NCBI GenBank assembly: GCA_030374805.1
Contig: JARGSG010000256.1
Coordinates: forward strand, 1-32,459
DNA length: 32,459 bases
Reading direction: 5' to 3'
Origin: Gracilaria gracilis
Lineage: Eukaryota > Rhodophyta > Florideophyceae > Gracilariales > Gracilariaceae
Shown: in pieces, positions 19,655-28,745 of the stretch
Position numbering within the stretch: position 1 is the first letter of the stretch
Layout: each line of letters begins with the position of its first letter
Program-made: the position numbers and the translations under genes
The notes under the pieces: generated by a model
What the model saw: only the letters and a program-made list of their open reading frames with translations
What the model was told of the DNA's origin: nothing
Databases searched by the model: none

Positions 19655-19738
19655 GGTCTACTTCTCGGTATCCTCACGGGATATCGCAGACTAATCCGCA
19701 CGCCGCTTGAAAGGAAAGACAACGTTGCGCATGTGCTC

Positions 19739-20160
19739 TCAATCAGCTTGACGCATGCGCGACTTAACGATAACGTAATTAGTAACTTCGCCGCTTTTAT
19801 TCGCATGAGTGCTATGCCTAGTTGTGCGCTTCTTCATTGCGTAGCTGTCGCGGAACTTCTTAGCCAAAACCATTGCACTTCTTGAGCTTCGGCTGCTGGA
19901 CGTAATCCTGACAGCCCTAGATATGATGATCAGCATTCTGTGACGCAAGAAAAAGAATATCAAAAGTGTTGTAGTTGTGGAGTTACTTACCTTCCAGTAG
20001 TTGAAGATCTCGGAGCCACAACCAGTCGACAGACTTGGCGAGCCCGTCAGCGATGCAACACTTTCTGGCGCCGCGGAGGTAGCCACAATAAACCTACAGA
20101 TCAAAGAGCCGTCCTCCACGACGATCAGCGTGAGAGTGGAGGTCGGAGAAGGTCGGTGGG
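19739..20160 (-). other. Antisense open stretch with a well-formed intron, function unknown
   Basis: On the minus strand TLTLIVVEDGSLICRFIVAT, then SAAPESVASLTGSPSLSTG, runs to FNYWK. A donor GTAAGT follows, then a pyrimidine-rich tract and acceptor CTTGCGTCACAG, giving a 53-nt intron. After it the frame MLIIISRAVRITSSSRSS to RMRQAD is open until 19739, but the phase does not fit the exon before. It may be a 5' exon or leader of the antisense ORF below it, or a separate decayed piece. No ATG begins the upstream exon. Confidence 0.35.
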
Positions 20161-20261
20161 TGGAGCGCGAGCGACAAGCAATCTATCAACTGCATCCCAG
20201 CCGCAGGCGCATAACTACACGTGTGGTTTTTTTTTAAATTTATTTCCGTTTGCTGAAGGTT

Positions 20262-20279
20262 GAACGGAAACGGCGGGGG
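20262..20279 (+). other. Polypurine tract
   Basis: GAACGGAAACGGCGGGGG directly precedes the TG of the 3' LTR; 16 of 18 bases are purines (the two exceptions are C). This is where plus-strand DNA synthesis would be primed. Confidence 0.7.
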
Positions 20280-20588
20280 TGTGGACAGCTGTGACACGGT
20301 TCCGGTCCGCTCCAGCGGCCCCCCTCCTCAGCCGTCACTAACTACGCTGCGATAGGACGCCACGAGCGTCCTATCACTTTCACCTCCCGGCGCACGTCGC
20401 GGTTGGAGACGCGTCCGGGAGGGGGCTTACAATAAACAGGGGCTCGCTGTCCTGGCGAACCCTGAGAAGGCGCCAGGGAGAAGGGAGGAACCTCAGAGAG
20501 TTTCCCTGGCAGCCTGTGCCCGCTTTCGGCCCTACTTCTTGCCCCGTGCGCCACAACTCGTCCCGTAAGCATGGACGCCGCTTCCCCA
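20280..20588 (+). repeat. 3' LTR (309 bp)
   Basis: It begins TGTGGACAGCTGTGACACGG and ends GCCGCTTCCCCA. Compared with the 5' LTR it has about 15 substitutions and lacks 5 bp near 20311. The hairpin at 20351-20375 and AATAAA at 20431-20436 are retained. Confidence 0.92.
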
Positions 20589-20593
20589 GTGCA
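20589..20593. repeat. Target-site duplication (right), GTGCA
   Basis: It matches 13416-13420. It sits where GGAGGGGTGTGCACCCTCC would be continuous without the element. Confidence 0.88.
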
Positions 20594-20690
20594 CCCTCCA
20601 CAGGAGTAAAAGAGTGTGGAGGGTTTCAACCCTCCCAAGTGTCGGGGGAGGGTGTGCACCCTCCCAAATGTCGGTAGAGAGGGGACCCTC
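20594..20690. repeat. Palindromic tandem array, right part
   Basis: The sequence continues the units seen before 13421, including GTGTGGAGGGTTTCAACCCT and CCCAAGTGTCGGGGGAGGG. The arms GGGAGGGTG and CACCCTCCC (20646-20665) form a perfect 9-bp hairpin with a 2-nt loop. Confidence 0.8.
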
Positions 20691-20699
20691 ATTGCAAGA

Positions 20700-21059
20700 A
20701 CCAAATCATGTGGAGCGTGCTGTCATCATGACAGTGTCACCATAACGTGCTTGCTGACAATTTGAAATTTACTGCGAGACGTTCCAATTGGATGAGAGCA
20801 ACCCCGCGGACGTCACCACGCACCCACCTGGCTACCGCCGTCTTGCGCCCGCGGAAGCTGTCAGCAGCTTCATGGGATGACGCTTTCCCGTTTTGACATG
20901 AGTCGTCTTTCAATCCGGGCGTCTACAGGTGGTGGATCATCGCTACTTTGAGGAGCTCGCTTGCTGCAAAAGAAACCACTTCAGGGAGACGGCCTCACAC
21001 CGCATTCAAAAGTTCAAAAGCCCCCATTATTTGCGGGACACAGGAGTGGCAGATCCGTG
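20700..21059. other. Intergenic, no gene supported
   Basis: Short plus-strand frames at 20929-21168 exist, but they lack motifs or a consistent codon pattern, and the opposite strand is also partly open. Confidence 0.4.
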
Positions 21060-21840
21060 TCAAAAATTGCACGGTCTACAATCAGTGCACTATTTGGTGG
21101 CGATTCAACGTATAGTTGTGGATGCATCCTTCGTAGCCATCCGTGGTTTTAAATACTGCGATTCCTAACAAGTTCAAAGCAAACGAGGGACCAAAAATAT
21201 ATGGAATACGATCTCCGTAATTATACTATACGTCCCGCTGCTGATGATACAATCCGGCATCATCGCAAATCAAGTAAGTTGTTTGGTGTCCGTCCCTGTT
21301 GGAATCTATGAACCTTGTGCTTGTGTCATCATTGACCATTCTCATTGACATGCGGAAACCCCAAATCCCCGTCACATGCAGCTTCGTCAACCAGACCATC
21401 ACCACGATCAAAAGATGTACGTGTTTCTACCAAGTCACGTAGGACTTGCCCATGTAGGACATATGATAGTAGCTATGTACAGTATCCCTTTGCAATTCTG
21501 ACGGGGTAGCGTTGGGAAGGTTAACAGCTAAGGCTAGACGAAACGCTTCGGTGGTCTTGCAAACAAGTTCCTACGTGGCGCGCACTAGAAGGATTCGGAA
21601 TACTTTCCCAGTCGCGTCGACCGGTCTCCTTAAAGATCCTATCGCTACATCTGTCCTTCCATCCCCAATCCTGAATTGAGCAAAGTATATCTGGCTTGAA
21701 TGTCTTTGGAAGTAGTAAAGATTAGGAGTGTAAACGCTGTGAATCATCATCATGATTCGTGATGGACTTTCTATGATTGCAGAAAGTACTACATCCCCGT
21801 CAAAGCTGTCGGCTTATTTTGAGGCTGTTGGGGCAAGCCA
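21060..21840 (-). pseudogene. Decayed coding stretch, family not recognised
   Basis: Minus-strand pieces in successive frames look like one old protein. In order they are ADSFDGDVVLSAIIESPS and FRIGDGRTDVAIGSLRRPVD (about 21830-21575), FRLALAVNLPNATPSELQRD with SYYHMSYMGKSYV (about 21545-21435), DLVETRTSFDRGDGLVDEAA (about 21430-21350), and YNYGDRIPYIFGPSFALNLL (about 21225-21165). Stops and shifts separate them. The intron-like site GTAAGT near 21270 is on the plus strand and does not help. The pieces do not match a family I can name. Confidence 0.35.
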
Positions 21841-22836
21841 GGCTAACTTTATGCCCTACCAAACACCACAAAACGTCCGAGAGACCAGATATTTGAAGAG
21901 CTCTATTTCCGAGTTCTACGTGTTCCAATGATTTGCATGCTCGTCTGTTCGGCATAGATATTTTTGAAACGCTTCTGAGATTATGACATTTCACTACCTG
22001 TGCAAATTGGAAAGAGTACGGATGCGGAGTGAGAGTGAGCAACAGTTATTGTAGACACGGAGAAAACGAAAACTTCTTTTCTCTTCAGTGGATTCAATTG
22101 CTCTTGGAGGATCTCGTCTGGTTACAAGCGGCATTACAAACTACTGGTATATAGTTTTTTCGAACGACAACCCCAGCCACTCACTTGAAGTTGGGTGCCA
22201 TTTCAGCTCTGAGCACCTCGGAGTTTCGAACACGCACGCCTTTCAAACATTAATTCTCCACACTTGTACACACTGTCTTTGGACAGGTGGGATTAGGGTG
22301 GGGTAGAGTCTCAGGGAAATTGAGCATCATTACTTTGAAGCACGTGAGTCACTACTAGGACCTTTGAAAGCCCACCACAAACATGCGTATTGATGAAGAG
22401 CTGAAACAAAGACGAAGAGCACACAACCGCTCGCTCTCTTGGGTTAACTGCATGTTTCCACCATGCCGAACTTACACATCATCCCTGTCCCTTGCTAAAA
22501 ACCCTGAGAAGAGTCAGCTTTTGACTGTTCAGCGCGTCCATACAGTTCGCGTCCAGCGGCGAAGCACCTGTAACATGTTGATGTTTTCGACGGGGAACAA
22601 AAAACCCCAACAACTGCGTAAATAACAACCCGGCGCCGACTGGCTCAGGCAACACAGTTACGTTAACTGCTTCAGGGCAATGCGCCGGGTTCTAGCTAGG
22701 AGTCAAGGTGGACAATGGTGCGTGGTAGAAGGCTTGTTGACAACGATTAGGGTGCCATCTTAAAGGACTACGTGTAGATTGGGTTTGAAGACCAAAAAGC
22801 TTTACTTGGAGACAAAAAAGGACGGTATACTTTTGC
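21841..22836. other. Intergenic, no gene supported
   Basis: Several frames of 70 to 80 codons occur on both strands without shared features. No repeats, RNA genes or splice-linked frames were recognised. Confidence 0.45.
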
Positions 22837-22880
22837 ATGGCGCACATGGATTGCTCTTTGAGCTGCAGGCGCCAAGGTGA

Positions 22881-23811
22881 TCAGGCGTACTTGGCGGGCA
22901 ACCCCTCCGACTCGGCGGCGAATCGCAGCAAACGCCGCGCGGCGCGTTCCGGCAGCTGCAGCTCGTTACTGCCGGACGCCTGTCGATGCGGCACGCCAGC
23001 CGCCACCAACGCGCCGAACGGCAAGCGCCGAATGATAGGCGCCAGCGCGCACACGTTCAACAGGTCGGACACGTCCAACACGGCGTGATACGCCACCGCG
23101 TCGGCGAACAGCCGCGGCGGGCGGATGTGCACGTCGAGGCGCTGCAGGTCGAAACGGCGCAGAAGCGCGCGGCGCTGCACGCGCGACAGCGCCAGCGCGA
23201 ACTCGGACACGCGCATGCACGACGCGTTGCGCGGCGGCAGCGCCGCCAGCCGCCGCAGCTGTGGCACCATGGCGTGCCGGTTGCGCGTGTTGGTGTTGTA
23301 CAGCCGCGTCTCGCACGAGAACTTGCTCTTGAACGCCGACAGCAGCCGCTCGAACGGCGGCCGCTGCACCGCCAAGCGCAGCACGTCGTCGCTCGTCAGT
23401 ATGAAGCGCTGCTCTGCGCGTGCGTGTTGGTGAACAAAGGTGGCGCGCCGCAGCCAGCAGTGCGAGCTCACGTTCTGCACGAACGTGTGGCACCGCAAGT
23501 ACGTGTGCTCCACCGCCGACGCCGTTTCGCCGCGGTACAGAAACTAGAACAGCGACGATGTGCCGGACTTGGCCGCCGAGACGATCAGCACGTGCGCGCA
23601 GCCGATGTACACAAGGTTCGGGTTTCGCTCTGTGATTCGTCACAGGTAGTCGTCATCGTACAGCAGCCGCCGTGCGTTGGGCGCGCTGCTTCGCGCCGTC
23701 GCGACGACAACCAGTGACTGCAACAGTATCATCAGCGAGAGCAAGAGCACGATGACGGTGGCGGGAAGGAGGTAGCGCCGCTTGCGCGGCGCAAGTGGCT
23801 CGCGCGTTCAT
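22881..23811 (-). pseudogene. Carbohydrate sulfotransferase (Golgi type II membrane protein), inactivated
   Basis: The order is that of Golgi carbohydrate sulfotransferases. It begins with a basic patch and signal anchor (RKRRYLLPATVIVLLLSLMI). A stem follows, then SAAKSGTSSLF, which resembles the 5'-phosphosulfate-binding loop for the PAPS donor. Further on PPFERLLSAFKSKF is the family's typical (R/P)xPFERLxSAFxxKF stretch. The C-terminus has HIRPPRLFADAVAYHAVLDV and ends at 22881. Two in-frame stops break it: TGA at 23640-23642 and TAG at 23544-23546. The likely start ATG 23811 is one base out of frame with the anchor. The gene is GC-rich with G/C-ending codons. If active it would have transferred sulfate to secreted polysaccharide. 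Family recognition is fair to good; inactivation rests on the sequence as given. Confidence 0.68.
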
Positions 23812-23915
23812 TGCGCGACGAGGAAGAGCGACCAACTGCAGTGCGGCGGTGGCTGTGTATTAGTGCGGGACGCTAAAGGTTTATCTCAAGTCCGCTTGAG
23901 GGACAGTGTCGCGAT

Positions 23916-23938
23916 CTCTCTCGAGCCTCTCGAGAGAG
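23916..23938. repeat. Perfect inverted repeat 10/3/10
   Basis: Arms CTCTCTCGAG and CTCGAGAGAG flank CCT. It lies about 100 bp upstream of the sulfotransferase pseudogene start, so a promoter element is one possible role. A smaller CTCAAG/CTTGAG repeat lies nearby at about 23885-23900. Confidence 0.65.
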
Positions 23939-24289
23939 GGCGATTTGCTTTGCTGTCAATGAGGATGATCCGTCAACATCGCCGATAACTCGCGTCCCGT
24001 TCACTCGATTCGTGCACTCCATTCTTTTTCTAATCTACGATGTTGACGGCCCTACAAGCGGCTGCCACCACCGCCAAGTGCCATGCAAGTCTCGAGGAGA
24101 GCTGGCGCACAGCTTGTCTGCATGGACAAATCGCACGCCTACGATTCGTTACCTGCTGTGAACGCTGCCAGGACGGCACACCTGTTCATCAACACGCATA
24201 GAATGTAGCCAAGCTACGCGATGTCCGCAATTTAATACGGCCAACTAGCCCCCCGATCAAGACGCGTTTCATGGTTGGACTACCGCCAA
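23939..24289. other. Intergenic, nothing recognised
   Basis: There are no frames with motifs, and no repeats beyond the inverted repeat just before it. Confidence 0.45.
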
Positions 24290-24790
24290 GTTCAAAGGGC
24301 GAAGTGCTCCGTCGTTTGCAGTACACGGAATTGCGCCCACGAGAAGCGCATCGTCAAATCAATCGGCGGCACATTTCGAGGTAGGCTGCTCCGGGAGCAC
24401 ATTTGAGCACGCATCACACGCAGAAGCACATCGCCCACGCATCGCTTTGGTCGCGTTCGCCAAGCGCTTGCGCTCCGCGAGAACACCAAACCTTCACAGG
24501 GAACCTTCGCTTGTGCTCTTCGTTCACCTCCGCGCTCACCATTACCAACGGGTCGGAGATGATGACCACGGTGATGATGAAACGATTTGATCGATACACT
24601 TTCCGCACCAAAAAATTCATCGATGACCGCCTGATCGTCCCGACGTCAGCATGAAACTTCCGAGCTTCTGCCTCGTCAATGCACGTTCCGTCACGCTCCG
24701 CCCCACCTCGCACGCTCTACGTCCAAAATCAGCGCCTTCATGGCCTCCAACTCCGCGACGAAGAGACTGTCCCCACTCGCCGCCCCACGC
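24290..24790 (-). pseudogene. Decayed coding stretch, function unknown
   Basis: The minus strand reads SLFVAELEAMKALILDVERA (about 24770-24715), then shifts to CIDEAEARKFHADVGTIRRS, FLVRKVYRSNRFIITVVIIS and EVNEEHKRRFPVKVWCSRGA, with a stop at 24414. A further shifted frame continues to about 24292. The first part looks like coiled coil and the second like a mixed alpha/beta protein. Codon endings are G/C-biased throughout, which argues for former coding. No family was recognised. Confidence 0.35.
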
Positions 24791-25179
24791 TCACATTGTG
24801 GATGCGTCGGCTTTGATACCGCTCTACAGCGCCAGGCCGTTCAGCCATAGACTATCACACCGTCACCTTCCATAATGTGCAACAAGCGAGGCGGGGGATG
24901 ACAAAGTCAAAGGACAGTGAAAGTGGAGGTATTCCGTGGAGGCAGTCCGTGCAGGCAGTCCGTGAAGGCAGTCATAGAGAGTAGCGATGCGACGCATGTT
25001 ATTCTTGGGGATCAAAGACGCCTTCAACTTTCGCAGAAACCTGAGCAAACCGCCGTTGCGCTCGCACAGCATCCACCGCCACCCCTTCAGCCCCATTCCG
25101 AAGAAGCCGTCCCAGATTCAGAATTGAGAAAAGCAGGGCGCTGCAGCTCTGCACCATTCGTAGTCAGTTGGTGTGGCTA
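24791..25179. other. Intergenic, downstream of BUB3
   Basis: It holds only short frames on both strands. A short direct repeat, GGAGGCAGTCCGTG/CAGGCAGTCCGTG, occurs near 24940-24970. No gene is supported. Confidence 0.45.
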
Positions 25180-26160
25180 TCAGTTGTTTGGGGTCTCACA
25201 AGTGGCCAGGTGCGACTCATCAACCGCTCTGGTGATGACCTCATCTGGGGGATGGTGCTTTTCACCTTCCTCGAAGGTATACAACACGGCGACGGCAATA
25301 CGTTTGACATCAGCATCAAAATCCAAAGAAGCAACGCTAGTGGGGTATTTGGGGAACTGGGTGATTCGCTTCTTAGCATCACCATCCCAGAAGGACACGT
25401 ACCCGTCGGCTGCCCCGATGGTGAAGGAAGTGTACTTTCTGGTGTGAGCAATGCAGTTGACCGGATATGCGACGTCTTCTACGCGATGGAATCTGAACGA
25501 GTACGCACAGGTTGGACCATCGACGTACTCGACGGCCACACGACCCTCAGTGCTGCCCACAACAAGCTGTTTGGCATTCAGCGAAGCGCTGACTCCTCTG
25601 AGCTGATACGAAAGAGTGTTGGGCACGACATCGAACAGAAAGTGAGACGGATAGCGGCAGTCGATGAGGCGTATCTGGCGATTTGAGGTGATGAACACAA
25701 TTCCATATTGGCCGCAGCGAGCACTGCCGTACACCTTACCACCTGCATCAATAAACACCGTACGCTCATTGGTGCGTACATCCCAGAGCATCAAACGCGA
25801 GTCCCAGCCGCCCGATGAGATAATGCTGTGCTCGAGAATGCTGGAGACGGCTCGAACGCCAGCCGAGTGAAAACCAGGCGGTCGACAGTCCATGCCAGTC
25901 TCGCGCACGATGGCGAGCATAACGGTTCCGTCAAGGGCACCGGCGGTGACCATTTTGTCGCTGACCCATGTGGAGTCAAGCACGACGGAGCCGAGATTGC
26001 TCTCAGTGCGCATGGTGCAGCTGGTGGACTCGTAGAGTGCTACTGTGCGGGCCCATGGGGACACGAGGATGTGGGGGGATTTGGGGGCGAAGGTGACGCG
26101 CAAGATGGCATCCTGCTGCGCGGGATCTAGGACGTTGGTAGCATATGCGCTTGTGGTCAT
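25180..26160 (-). CDS. BUB3: Mitotic checkpoint protein BUB3 (WD40 propeller)
   Basis: ATG 26160 to the stop at 25180 gives 326 residues, close to human BUB3 (328). WD40 blades are visible, for example SSGGWDSRLMLWDVRTNER and GAADGYVSFWDGDAKKRI. Family-specific stretches include STEGRVAVEYVDG and AYSFRFHRVEDVAYPVNCIA, with FPKYPTSVASLDFDADVKRI near the end. They correspond to the conserved region where BUB3 binds the GLEBS motifs of BUB1 and BUBR1/MAD3. BUB3 works at unattached kinetochores in the spindle assembly checkpoint. The frame stays open about 145 codons upstream of ATG 26160, but that extension is Arg/Pro-rich and would not fit the family, so 26160 is the preferred start. No intron is needed. 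It is divergent from the GT77 gene. Confidence 0.93.
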   Translation of the reverse strand: MTTSAYATNVLDPAQQDAILRVTFAPKSPHILVSPWARTVALYESTSCTMRTESNLGSVVLDSTWVSDKMVTAGALDGTVMLAIVRETGMDCRPPGFHSAGVRAVSSILEHSIISSGGWDSRLMLWDVRTNERTVFIDAGGKVYGSARCGQYGIVFITSNRQIRLIDCRYPSHFLFDVVPNTLSYQLRGVSASLNAKQLVVGSTEGRVAVEYVDGPTCAYSFRFHRVEDVAYPVNCIAHTRKYTSFTIGAADGYVSFWDGDAKKRITQFPKYPTSVASLDFDADVKRIAVAVLYTFEEGEKHHPPDEVITRAVDESHLATCETPNN

Positions 26161-26389
26161 GGGTTGGCAAGGAAGGTGAGGGGTGAGCGAAGGAGATGGG
26201 ACACGTGGAAGGGAAGCTGCGGGGAAGGGAAGAACGCGGGGGAGCGTACGCGAGCAACACTTTGGGGCGACGAAGCGAAACGGTGTTGCATGTCTCCACA
26301 GGCGGGCGCGACGTCGAAGCACTGCGGCGGCACGTCTTATGAGAGAAGCAGATGGGGGCGTGGTGGATGCAACTTTATGTACCCTGTAA

Positions 26390-26449
26390 GTTACCAACGG
26401 TACCAACTTGGTACCGTTGGTAACGTACCTTCGTACTACGAAGTTCGTA
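26390..26449. promoter_or_regulatory. Cluster of three perfect odd-centred palindromes between BUB3 and GT77
   Basis: The arms GTTACCAACGGTACCAA and TTGGTACCGTTGGTAAC (26390-26406 and 26408-26424) flank one C, giving 35 bp of perfect dyad symmetry. CTTCGTA-C-TACGAAG (26429-26443) and TACGAA-G-TTCGTA (26437-26449) follow and overlap. The cluster lies about 230 bp upstream of the BUB3 ATG. Confidence 0.75.
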
Positions 26450-26970
26450 GATAACGGTGGCTGGCGACGGGAGCGCAAGCGCGAGCCGAGACGTCGTGAC
26501 GCACGGGCTGTTTTCGACGCACGCGTGGCCAAACTGTACGACTCGCTCACGCGGGTGCACGCGCCAGTCGCGGTTGGCACCACGCGCTGCGTCGTCATGC
26601 CGCGTTGCTCACCGGGTAGCGTTCCGCGCCGTACAACCGCGCCGGTAACCGTTTAGCCTCCGTTACCGCCATTGCCGCCGGTAGCCGCGCGCCGCTCCTG
26701 TATGTTTTGACGCCGAGGGCCGCTTTATTCAAGTTTTCGACCGCCCATAGACAGTGTAAAGGATGCCCCCTCCGCGCCGTGAGCCGTGCGCCACTTCGCC
26801 ACCCTTTCACCCACCCCGCCGTCTTTCTTCATTGCGCTCGCCATACACGTCCATGACCTCGGGCCCGTCATGAGCCGCCTTGCTTCGCTGCCCGTTATCG
26901 CACAGCATGTTCTTGCCACGCGCGGATCGTTCGCCGTGCGCTCGCGCTGGTGCAATGCCTGTTCTCCTAC

Positions 26971-27896
26971 ATGACGCCGCGAGCGCGCTCCCAGCGCAAG
27001 CGTCACCCGCGTCGCCCGTCGCCGTCGCTGGCGTTGCCGCTGCTCATCTTCTCGCTCGCGCTCGCGCTATTCGTGCGCCGCTTCTCCGTGCAATGGGCGC
27101 CGTCCAATCCGGCTTCGTCGTCGCTCGTCATCTTCACCGCCTCCAATTGGATGTACCGTCACTTTCTGCAAAACTTCAAGTGCAACCTGGATAATTTTAA
27201 TCTCACATATGCACCGGTTGTCTACTCGCTCGTAACGAGATCACCAAGAACAAACTCAAGGCCATGCTCTCCGCGTTGCTTTCTGGACTTCACGTCTTGT
27301 TATTTGACGCCGATATCTATTGGTGCTCTGATCCTGCGCGCTATCTACAACAAATTATTGCGCGTTGGCCTCACTATCAGAATGCCAATGTGCTCATTCA
27401 ACCAGAAGCCAACTATCGCACTCTTAATTCCGGCTTCTACATGGTGCGATCCAATGAACGCACTGTAGCCCTCTTTCGCGCTCTTATGCAAAACATACAC
27501 ATCGATTACCATGATCAAGATGTTGTCAACAAAATCTTCGACGACCCCGAATACGGAGGGAGAAAGATCATGGAGTCGTACGGAGAAGTTCCATATCGTT
27601 GTCAAAGCCGAAGCGCTGAAATTCGCCTTCTTCCCGCTTCAAAGTTCCCATCTGGAGCCCAGTTATATTCGGATATAAACGTTTTTCACTACTCGAGACA
27701 ACAGCTTCGGCATATGTGTGACAGCAATGATTTTGTTGTCTTGCACAACAATTTTATCAAGGCGAAGAAGAAGAAAGCCAGATTCATTGTAAAGGGTATG
27801 TGGTTTGCCTCTGGAAGCGAAGACGACCTTGTTTGTCTTCAGCAACCAATAGACACCGACGCAGTATCAATAAGAACCTGCGGCAGTTACTGCTGA
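26971..27896 (+). CDS. GT77-like Golgi glycosyltransferase, one frameshift near 27232
   Basis: ATG 26971 begins MTPRARSQRKRHPRRPSPS, a basic tail followed by the signal anchor LALPLLIFSLALALFVRRF, typical of a Golgi type II protein. The lumenal part has VIFTASNWMYRHFLQNFKC. At 27232 two extra bases (GT) separate VVYSL from NEITKNKLKAMLSALLSG. The catalytic core then shows GLHVLLFDADIYWCSDP (the DxD nucleotide-sugar/metal motif), NYRTLNSGFYMVRSNERTVA and YHDQDVVNKI, and ends with VVLHNNFIKAKKKK (a conserved HxN near the end) and stop 27894-27896. These are hallmarks of the nucleotide-diphospho-sugar transferase family that includes plant RRA/RGXT enzymes. The acceptor sugar cannot be told. An intron from the GTAACG at 27232 would be only about 29 nt, so an indel is more likely. 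Confidence 0.82.
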
Positions 27897-28745
27897 GAAA
27901 TCAAGATCTTAGGAGCGCCATTTGTGTTTATATTAGATGATTCACTCAGATATATCAGACACAACCTATATATTCACATCCCTTCATGTCACAGGTCTGT
28001 CACCTCTCCCGACTATCAGTGCTGAAATCCTCAGGTTAAAAGCATCACCACTGCTTTTGCAATTGGCGGCAGCGAGCAAAGACAAAATGCAGCAAAGAGT
28101 CGTACTTCTGCGTATGTTGCCATGGCTTTCGTCTTTTTTCGCGTACTGGTATCCAACGCCTTTGGTTGAGTTGAATGCTTTCACATGATCTGTTGTTTGT
28201 GTTGACCACCGCGATGAAGCTCGAAACTCATGTAAGCAGGGGTACAACTACATCAGGACGCTCGGCTCACTTCTCCTCGAGCGTTTCCCACAGCTCCTTA
28301 CCGTAAATCGTTTACGGCCACAGTGCTAAACAGTCAAGTTTCATTTGGTTCTATGTCCATACCAATAAGTTCAGGACACCATAGAGAGCGTTGTGCAACT
28401 GACCTTCCGGCCTGTAGTATGTGCTTTGTTATCCTTTTCGCGAATGCCAAATCTATGCCCGCAAGTCCGTGTAGACTTTCCAACATCCTGTTTCCATGCA
28501 TTCGTTTTAGCTCATCTTGTTATCAGATTCTTTTTCTTCTTCTTAATGACGAGTCTTCCTTCTGCGCTTGTGATCTGTGGCGTTCACGTTCTTCTTTATT
28601 AATGTTTTCAGTTCAATTTTCTGAGTGGAAGAAGGGTGTTTTCTGAAACACATATCCCAGCGCTTTCCCAGTCGGTGCATAACCCGCGTTTACGAATATC
28701 CCTAACACAATCTTTTTCTTCCCATAATTCTTAAGACTGGTTCGT
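27897..28745. other. Intergenic, no gene supported
   Basis: Short frames occur on both strands (for example 27937-28188 and 28323-28646) without motifs. The AT-rich, T-rich stretch 28500-28720 may be 3' sequence of the neighbouring genes. Confidence 0.45.

Larger units (their letters stand above)
13421..20588 (+). mobile_element. Ty1/copia-type LTR retrotransposon, complete but degenerate
   Basis: The element spans 7168 bp. Order is 5' LTR, primer-binding site, gag, pol (protease, integrase, reverse transcriptase, RNase H), antisense ORF, polypurine tract, 3' LTR. Integrase before reverse transcriptase defines the copia order. Both ends are TG...CA, and GTGCA flanks it on both sides. Joining 13420 to 20594 restores a continuous repeat unit, so the boundaries are well supported. 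The LTRs differ by about 15 substitutions and one 5-bp gap, so the insertion is not recent. Pol carries an amber stop and altered catalytic residues. About 2.1 kb between pol and the 3' LTR hold antisense coding sequence, which is unusual for copia elements. Confidence 0.93.

Noticed and set aside
22986..23717. Long plus-strand open frame rich in Arg, Gln and Ala
   Set aside because: It is the mirror of the GC-rich sulfotransferase sequence, which carries the recognisable motifs on the other strand.
26161..26598. N-terminal extension of the BUB3 frame by about 145 codons
   Set aside because: It is Arg/Pro/Ser-rich, lacks a counterpart in the BUB3 family and crosses the palindrome cluster; ATG 26160 gives the right family length.
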